Shown piece by piece: positions 60,523 through 64,000 of a DNA stretch of 64,000 nucleotides (its first letter is position 1; every line of letters begins with the position of its first letter). The notes beneath the pieces were generated by a model that was not told the DNA's origin, searched no databases, and saw nothing but the letters and a program-made list of their open reading frames with translations. The DNA comes from Saccharopolyspora hirsuta. Its GTDB lineage: Bacteria > Actinomycetota > Actinomycetes > Mycobacteriales > Pseudonocardiaceae. A program made the translations under genes and the position numbers. The stretch spans positions 372,001 through 436,000 of the forward strand of contig NZ_VWPH01000003.1 of NCBI RefSeq assembly GCF_008630535.1, in the 5' to 3' direction.

Positions 60523-60759
60523 TCAGTCGCCCTTGCGGCGGCGGCCACCGCGGCGGGAGCTGGAGCCGGAGCCCGACGTGGCGGCGACCGGTTCGGCCGG
60601 CTCGTCGGTCTTCTCCTCCGCGGCCTTCGCGTCGTACTCGCGGAGGAAGTCGAACGCGTGCTCGTCGAAGTCGTGGACGTCGATCTCCGGCAGCGCGCCG
60701 AGTTCTTCGTTCAGTTCCCGGAAGATGGGTGTCTCCAGGTCAGGGGTGGTCTTCTTCAC
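60523..60759 (-). CDS. Small acidic protein of unknown function
   Basis: A 78-residue protein from a GTG at 60759 with GGGAGGG upstream. It reads VKKTTPDLETPIFRELNEEL, is strongly acidic in the middle and ends in a Ser/Gly then Arg/Lys stretch. No signal peptide or membrane segment is seen, and I do not recognise the family. A longer frame to 60945 has no ribosome binding site and different composition, so it is not used. Its own terminator follows. Confidence 0.65.
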   Translation of the reverse strand: MKKTTPDLETPIFRELNEELGALPEIDVHDFDEHAFDFLREYDAKAAEEKTDEPAEPVAATSGSGSSSRRGGRRRKGD

Positions 60760-61380
60760 CGCTTCGCCCTCCCGTTCACTCTCGAAGCTGTGGCCGGGCC
60801 GCCAGCAGCTCCGCTGCCCGCTGCCCGTTGGCGAGCCCTCCCCGCGGAGCTCGTCGGTGCAGCCCGGTGCCCACTTCCGGCTCCGCGCTGCGCCGATGTG
60901 ACGCGCACCGACCTCGTTGGTGATGCGGTCCGCGCCCACATTCATCCATTCGGACTAGCGTCATGGTGCACCTGCCCAGTTTCGACCTGGGCAAGGGCCC
61001 ACGAAATGGTGCCTCGCAGCACTTCAACCCGCGCACACTTTGTGCAATTCCGCACCGTGGCGAGCGCCACTCCACCGGGTGGGGCCTGGTCCGGCCGTCG
61101 CCCGATCGTCCGGTTCGGCCGCGTTTTCGGGCGCGAGCACCACCCGGTGCCACTTCGGTCGTCCGCCGCCGGGCGATTGCGCGACGGCTAATCCCGCCTC
61201 ATCGGCTGGTCCTGCTTCCCGGTCCGGCACGGTCCGGCGCGTCCTGCGCCGCGGCGGGGCTCCCGAGCGTGGGTAACCCGCCCGGCCGGACTAATCGCCC
61301 AGCAGTGCGCGGGCGCTGGTGTTGACCATCGAAGTGCCGGGGCACCCCGTCCCGGTATCCCCCGAAGGGAGACGGTGATC
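60760..61380. other. Long gene-free stretch
   Basis: 620 bases without a convincing gene. It contains a hairpin TGCCCAG-tttcgaccTGGGCA (60973-60993) and, near the right end, GTTGACCATCGAAG with GCCGGGGCACC that may be part of the promoter of the secreted protein gene. No tRNA, repeat copy or coding signature was found. Confidence 0.4.
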
Positions 61381-61590
61381 ATGGGCAACCGCGTCAAGAA
61401 GGCTGTCGTCGCTTCCAGCTTCGGCCTCGGAATGCTGCTGGCCACGGCCGCACCCGCCCTCGCGGATTCGTGGGGCGTCACCGCGTCCGACTGCCTCTGG
61501 GCCGGTGGATCCGTCGTCCAGTTCGAGTACGGCACCCACGCGTGCATCGGCGGCTGGTACGACGGCGAGTACGTGACCGACTGGAGCTGA
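61381..61590 (+). CDS. Small secreted protein with two cysteines
   Basis: A 69-residue exported peptide. MGNRVKKAVVASSFGLGMLL is the signal peptide, with cleavage near PALADS. The 38-residue mature part has two cysteines about 20 residues apart (ASDCLW and HACIGG) that probably form one disulfide. It is rich in aromatic residues and Gly. ATG at 61381 follows GGGAG. The family is unrecognised; it resembles short secreted disulfide peptides of actinobacteria. It is flanked by terminator hairpins on both sides. Confidence 0.75.
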   Translation: MGNRVKKAVVASSFGLGMLLATAAPALADSWGVTASDCLWAGGSVVQFEYGTHACIGGWYDGEYVTDWS

Positions 61591-61600
61591 CCCGAGGACA

Positions 61601-61676
61601 GCCGCAGGCCGCAACCCCTCCCTCGGCCTGCGGCGCCCCGAAGACCCACGACGGCCCCGACCACCCGGTCGGGGCC
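61601..61676. terminator. Two terminator hairpins between the secreted peptide and acyl-CoA dehydrogenase genes
   Basis: GCCGCAGGCCG/CGGCCTGCGGC (61601-61611, 61624-61634) serves the plus-strand peptide gene; GGCCCCGACC/GGTCGGGGCC (61653-61662, 61667-61676) the minus-strand dehydrogenase gene. Confidence 0.75.
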
Positions 61677-61684
61677 GCGTCGCG

Positions 61685-62893
61685 TCAGGCGATGTGCTTG
61701 CCGGAGATGGCTCGGGCGACCACCAGCTGCTGGATCTGCTCGGTGCCCTCGAAGATGTCGTAGATCTTGGCGTCGCGGTGCATGCGCTCCACCGGGAACT
61801 CGCGGGTGTAGCCGTTGCCGCCGAGGATCTGGATCGCCCGTTCCGTCGCCCAGGTGGCCACCCGGCCCGCCTTGAGCTTGGACATCGAGCCCTCGCCCGC
61901 GGTGAAGCCGCCGTTGCGGCCCAGCCAGGCCGCGCGCCACACCAGCAGGCGGGCCGCGTCGATCTCCATCCGCATGTCGGCCAGGGTGAAGGCGATCGAC
62001 TGGTTCTCGATGATCGGCCGACCGAAGGTCTCGCGCTGCTGCGCGTACTCCAGCGCCGTCTCGTAGGCCGCCCGCGCGATGCCGACCGCCTGCGCGCCGA
62101 CCGCCGGGCGGGAGAGCTCGAAGGTCTTCATCGCCGCCTGCGAGCTGGCCTTGGTGCCCTCGCGGGACCGGGCCAGGCGCTCGTCCAGCTTCTCCTTGCC
62201 GCCCAGCAGGCAGCTGCCGGGCACGCGGACGTCGTCCAGGAACACGTCGGCGGTGTGCGAGGCGCGCAGCCCGTGCTTCTTGATCTTGCTGGGCGACTCC
62301 AGGCCCTTCGTGCCCGGCGGGACCACGAACGCGGCCTGGCCGCGGGAACCCAGCTCGGGGTCCACCACCGCCTGCACCACGTGCACGTTGGCGATGCCGC
62401 CGTTGGTCGCCCACGCCTTCTGGCCGTTGAGCACCCACTCGTCCTTGGCCTCGTCGTAGACCGCGCGGGTGCGCATCGCCGAGACGTCGGAACCGGCGCC
62501 CGGCTCCGACGAGCAGAACGCCGCCACCTTCGGGTCGTCCACGTCGCCGTAGCACTGCGGGACCCATTCGGCGAGCTGGTCGGGGGTGCCCGCGGCGAAG
62601 ATCCCGGCCACCGCGAGGGTCGTGCCGAAGATCGCCATGCCGATGCCGCCGTCGCCCCAGAACAGCTCCTCGTTCGCGATCGGCAGCGACAGGCCGGTGT
62701 CGTCGGCCCAGAAGGTGGCCAGCGTCTCGAAGCCGTAGAGCCCGATCTTGGCCGCCTCCTGGATGATCGGCCAGGGCGTCTCCTCGCGCTCGTCCCACTC
62801 CCGCGCGGCCGGGCGGATGGTCTGCTCGGCGAAGCCGTGCACCCAGTCCCGCAGCTCCTGCTGCTCCTCGCTGAGTTCCAGGGAAAAAGTCAT
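61685..62893 (-). CDS. Acyl-CoA dehydrogenase
   Basis: A 402-residue FAD enzyme of normal length. The two acyl-CoA dehydrogenase signatures are present: AFCSSEPGAGSDVSAMRTRA in the middle domain and QILGGNGYTREFPVERMHRD in the C-terminal domain, followed by IYDIFEGTEQIQQ where the catalytic glutamate lies. It introduces a 2,3 double bond in an acyl-CoA thioester. ATG at 62893 follows GAGGAG. It lies 34 bases downstream of an SCP2-like gene, in the same unit, probably regulated by the TetR at the window edge. Confidence 0.95.
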   Translation of the reverse strand: MTFSLELSEEQQELRDWVHGFAEQTIRPAAREWDEREETPWPIIQEAAKIGLYGFETLATFWADDTGLSLPIANEELFWGDGGIGMAIFGTTLAVAGIFAAGTPDQLAEWVPQCYGDVDDPKVAAFCSSEPGAGSDVSAMRTRAVYDEAKDEWVLNGQKAWATNGGIANVHVVQAVVDPELGSRGQAAFVVPPGTKGLESPSKIKKHGLRASHTADVFLDDVRVPGSCLLGGKEKLDERLARSREGTKASSQAAMKTFELSRPAVGAQAVGIARAAYETALEYAQQRETFGRPIIENQSIAFTLADMRMEIDAARLLVWRAAWLGRNGGFTAGEGSMSKLKAGRVATWATERAIQILGGNGYTREFPVERMHRDAKIYDIFEGTEQIQQLVVARAISGKHIA

Positions 62894-62926
62894 CGTCTTC
62901 CGCTCCTCGGGAAGTCGTTGCCGGGC

Positions 62927-63475
62927 TTATGCCTTGGGGATCTGGAAGAGCTTGGTGAGTCCGGCGGCGAAGCCGAGGTCCCCGGCGACCTTGAGCTTGC
63001 CCTTCATGAACAGCATCGGGGCGGATGCGTTGCCGGAGGCCAGCTTCAGGAACTCGGTCGGCGTGACCGTGATGGTGACCCGCGGTTCGCGCTGCGGGTC
63101 CTTGCTGACCTCGCACCTGCCGTCGGCCAGCACGCACTCGTAGCGCAGCAGGTCGTCGTCGGTGCCGATCCGCCAGCGCACCACGGCCTCGGTCTTGCCC
63201 GCCTTGTCCGACTTGTAGTGCTCGCCCATCCGGCGGAACACCTCGTCGAGGATGCGCTCGCGCAGTTCCGGGCGGGCCATCACGGCTTCGACCTGGTCGT
63301 CCGAGGCGCGCGAGATCAGCCGCGCGAACTGCTCCGGGCGCAGCGCGCTGAGGTCGACCTCGGTGTCGCTGCCGGCGATCTCGGAGGCGGCCTCCAGCAG
63401 CATGACGAACTCGTCCTTGCCGATCTTCTTCGGATCGACCTCGCCGAGCGCGGCGATCGGATCGGTCTCGGGCAT
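62927..63475 (-). CDS. SCP2 sterol-binding family protein
   Basis: About 182 residues with an SCP2-type lipid-binding domain in the C-terminal two thirds (EAVVRWRIGTDDDLLRYECV; ASGNASAPMLFMKGKLKVAG). The N-terminal part is helical and acidic. SCP2 domains bind acyl-CoA or sterols in a tunnel, fitting the neighbouring acyl-CoA dehydrogenase as a carrier. ATG at 63475 has GAGAGG at 9 bases and is preferred over a GTG three codons earlier. It heads the two-gene unit, divergent from a TetR gene. Confidence 0.9.
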   Translation of the reverse strand: MPETDPIAALGEVDPKKIGKDEFVMLLEAASEIAGSDTEVDLSALRPEQFARLISRASDDQVEAVMARPELRERILDEVFRRMGEHYKSDKAGKTEAVVRWRIGTDDDLLRYECVLADGRCEVSKDPQREPRVTITVTPTEFLKLASGNASAPMLFMKGKLKVAGDLGFAAGLTKLFQIPKA

Positions 63476-63506
63476 CTTCGCCACCTCTCAATGCCTGTCT
63501 GCGGTC

Positions 63507-63675
63507 GTTCTGCTCGGGTGGTCGCTCAGCGGAACCTGAGTGCTCCCCCGGGCTGCGGGTGTCCCTCCTGATGTATGTCCCGTACAACGGCGGAGGGACC
63601 GTCCTCGCCGGGAAACCACTCAGAGCCCGGTCCCTTCGGGCACGAGCTCCAAGCGGCTGGCGCCGCTTGCCCGAG
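63507..63675 (+). repeat. Dispersed structured repeat, copy G
   Basis: The most divergent copy. Outer stem CTGAGTG/CACTCAG and CCCGG/CCGGG, inner stem CCCTCC/GGAGGG around TGTATGTCCCGTACA, conserved GTCCTCGCC and CGGAACCT, and terminal hairpin CAAGCGGC-TGGC-GCCGCTTG. A CCCTTCGGG hairpin replaces the AACCC/GGGTT stem. All stems stay paired despite sequence change. It lies between divergent SCP2 and TetR genes. Confidence 0.88.
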
Positions 63676-63705
63676 CGCGGACGGCTTCGCCGACAGTGTC
63701 TCAGG

Positions 63706-63741
63706 CTTACCTACTCGCGAGTAAGACTACGTTCGAGTAGG
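63706..63741. promoter_or_regulatory. Operator-like TACTCG palindromes upstream of TetR
   Basis: TACTCGCGAGTA (63712-63723) is a perfect 12-bp palindrome; CTTAC and GTAAG flank it as a wider inverted repeat, and a further half-site CGAGTAGG follows. The site is between the SCP2-acyl-CoA dehydrogenase unit and the TetR gene, so the TetR protein is the probable ligand-responsive repressor of both. Confidence 0.7.
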
Positions 63742-63814
63742 TTCGAAGGCAAGCGACCAGCGGGGACCGGTTTTGATCTAGCCTGAGCTGGAGCAGACCA
63801 GCGTGCGAGGTGAG

Positions 63815-64000
63815 ATGGTTCAGGACAACGGCCGCCCCCGGTCGCGGCGCCTGCCGCGGGCGGTCCGCGAGCGGCAGATCCTGGACGCCGCGGTGGAGGT
63901 GTTCGCCGCGCACGGCTTCCACGCCGCGTCGATGGACGAGATCTCCGAGGTCGCGGGCATCTCCAAGCCGATGCTCTACGCCTACCTCGGGACCAAGGAC
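63815..64000 (+). CDS. TetR family regulator (C-terminus cut by window edge)
   Basis: The first 62 residues of a TetR regulator: MVQDNGRPRSRRLPRAVRER is a basic start, then ILDAAVEVFAAHGFHAASMD, ISEVAGISKPMLYAYLGTKD give the helix-turn-helix. GAGGTGAG precedes the ATG at 63815. It is divergent from the SCP2/acyl-CoA dehydrogenase genes with palindromic sites between, which points to control of fatty-acid or lipid genes. Confidence 0.9.
   Translation, partial: MVQDNGRPRSRRLPRAVRERQILDAAVEVFAAHGFHAASMDEISEVAGISKPMLYAYLGTKD

Noticed and set aside
60780..61370. Small reading frames in the 600-base gap before the secreted peptide
   Set aside because: None has a ribosome binding site, biased third positions on one strand, or similarity I recognise.
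10857..63675. The dispersed repeat as a CRISPR array
   Set aside because: Copies are kilobases apart, in both orientations, about 170-300 bp long and not separated by unique spacers of constant size. No cas gene is present.
10857..63675. The repeat as an IscB/TnpB guide RNA (HEARO or omega-RNA type)
   Set aside because: Considered because those RNAs are structured and can be numerous. No HNH, RuvC or transposase gene is near any copy, and I cannot match the conserved bases to those families by eye. It stays possible until a covariance search is done.

Overview
The window is high-GC actinobacterial DNA, most like a Pseudonocardiales organism such as Saccharopolyspora. That placement is inferred from gene order, codon bias and regulator types, not from a database match. 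It holds two blocks that flank oriC in Mycobacterium tuberculosis. One is cwlM-trxA-trxB-rsmA-sigM-pseudokinase-murJ-DUF6049-mutT-pcnA (about 1-12.8 kb). The other is leuS (16.9-19.7 kb) and ino1-padR-DUF5318-ponA-GT87 (42.8-50.2 kb). In M. tuberculosis these lie on opposite sides of the origin; here they are on one segment.

Layout. 1-13.9 kb: cell-wall regulation (CwlM, MurJ and its pseudokinase partner), thioredoxin system, ECF sigma/anti-sigma pair, NUDIX enzyme, CCA-adding enzyme, YqgE and a VOC protein. A dense cluster of DnaA boxes follows at 13.92-13.98 kb. 14-24.2 kb: CorA, an SdpI-like protein, a phytase-like esterase, leuS behind a Leu-rich leader peptide and terminator, a MerR-PP2C fusion, an acyl-CoA dehydrogenase and a secreted protein. 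24.3-29.1 kb: a DUF397 gene and a broken HTH gene, TetR, glutaredoxin, and ptsI with a DasR-type operator over its start codon. 29.2-34.7 kb: a compact unit of two small precursor-like peptides sharing an ELLPxRxAL leader motif and a Gly-Gly, a PqqD-like/M50 membrane protease and a SARP regulator, beside a MacS-type two-component system. 34.8-42.5 kb: two diguanylate cyclases, an AI-2E-type permease, two secreted proteins and a GT87 enzyme. 42.8-50.5 kb: inositol-phosphate synthase and PBP locus. 50.5-56 kb: a small ABC exporter, an M20 peptidase and three GPP34 paralogues. 56-60 kb: branched-chain 2-oxoacid dehydrogenase operon. 60-64 kb: small proteins, acyl-CoA dehydrogenase, SCP2-like protein and a truncated TetR gene.

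Two observations stand out. (1) A dispersed intergenic repeat family has seven copies in 64 kb. Its four hairpins change sequence between copies while keeping base pairing and conserved loop bases; two copies are bounded by TTTCA-type terminal inverted repeats that also occur alone as short palindromes. (2) The two-peptide / RRE-M50 / SARP locus at 29.5-32.5 kb looks like an uncharacterised peptide maturation system. No tRNA, rRNA, CRISPR array, integrase or transposase gene was seen.
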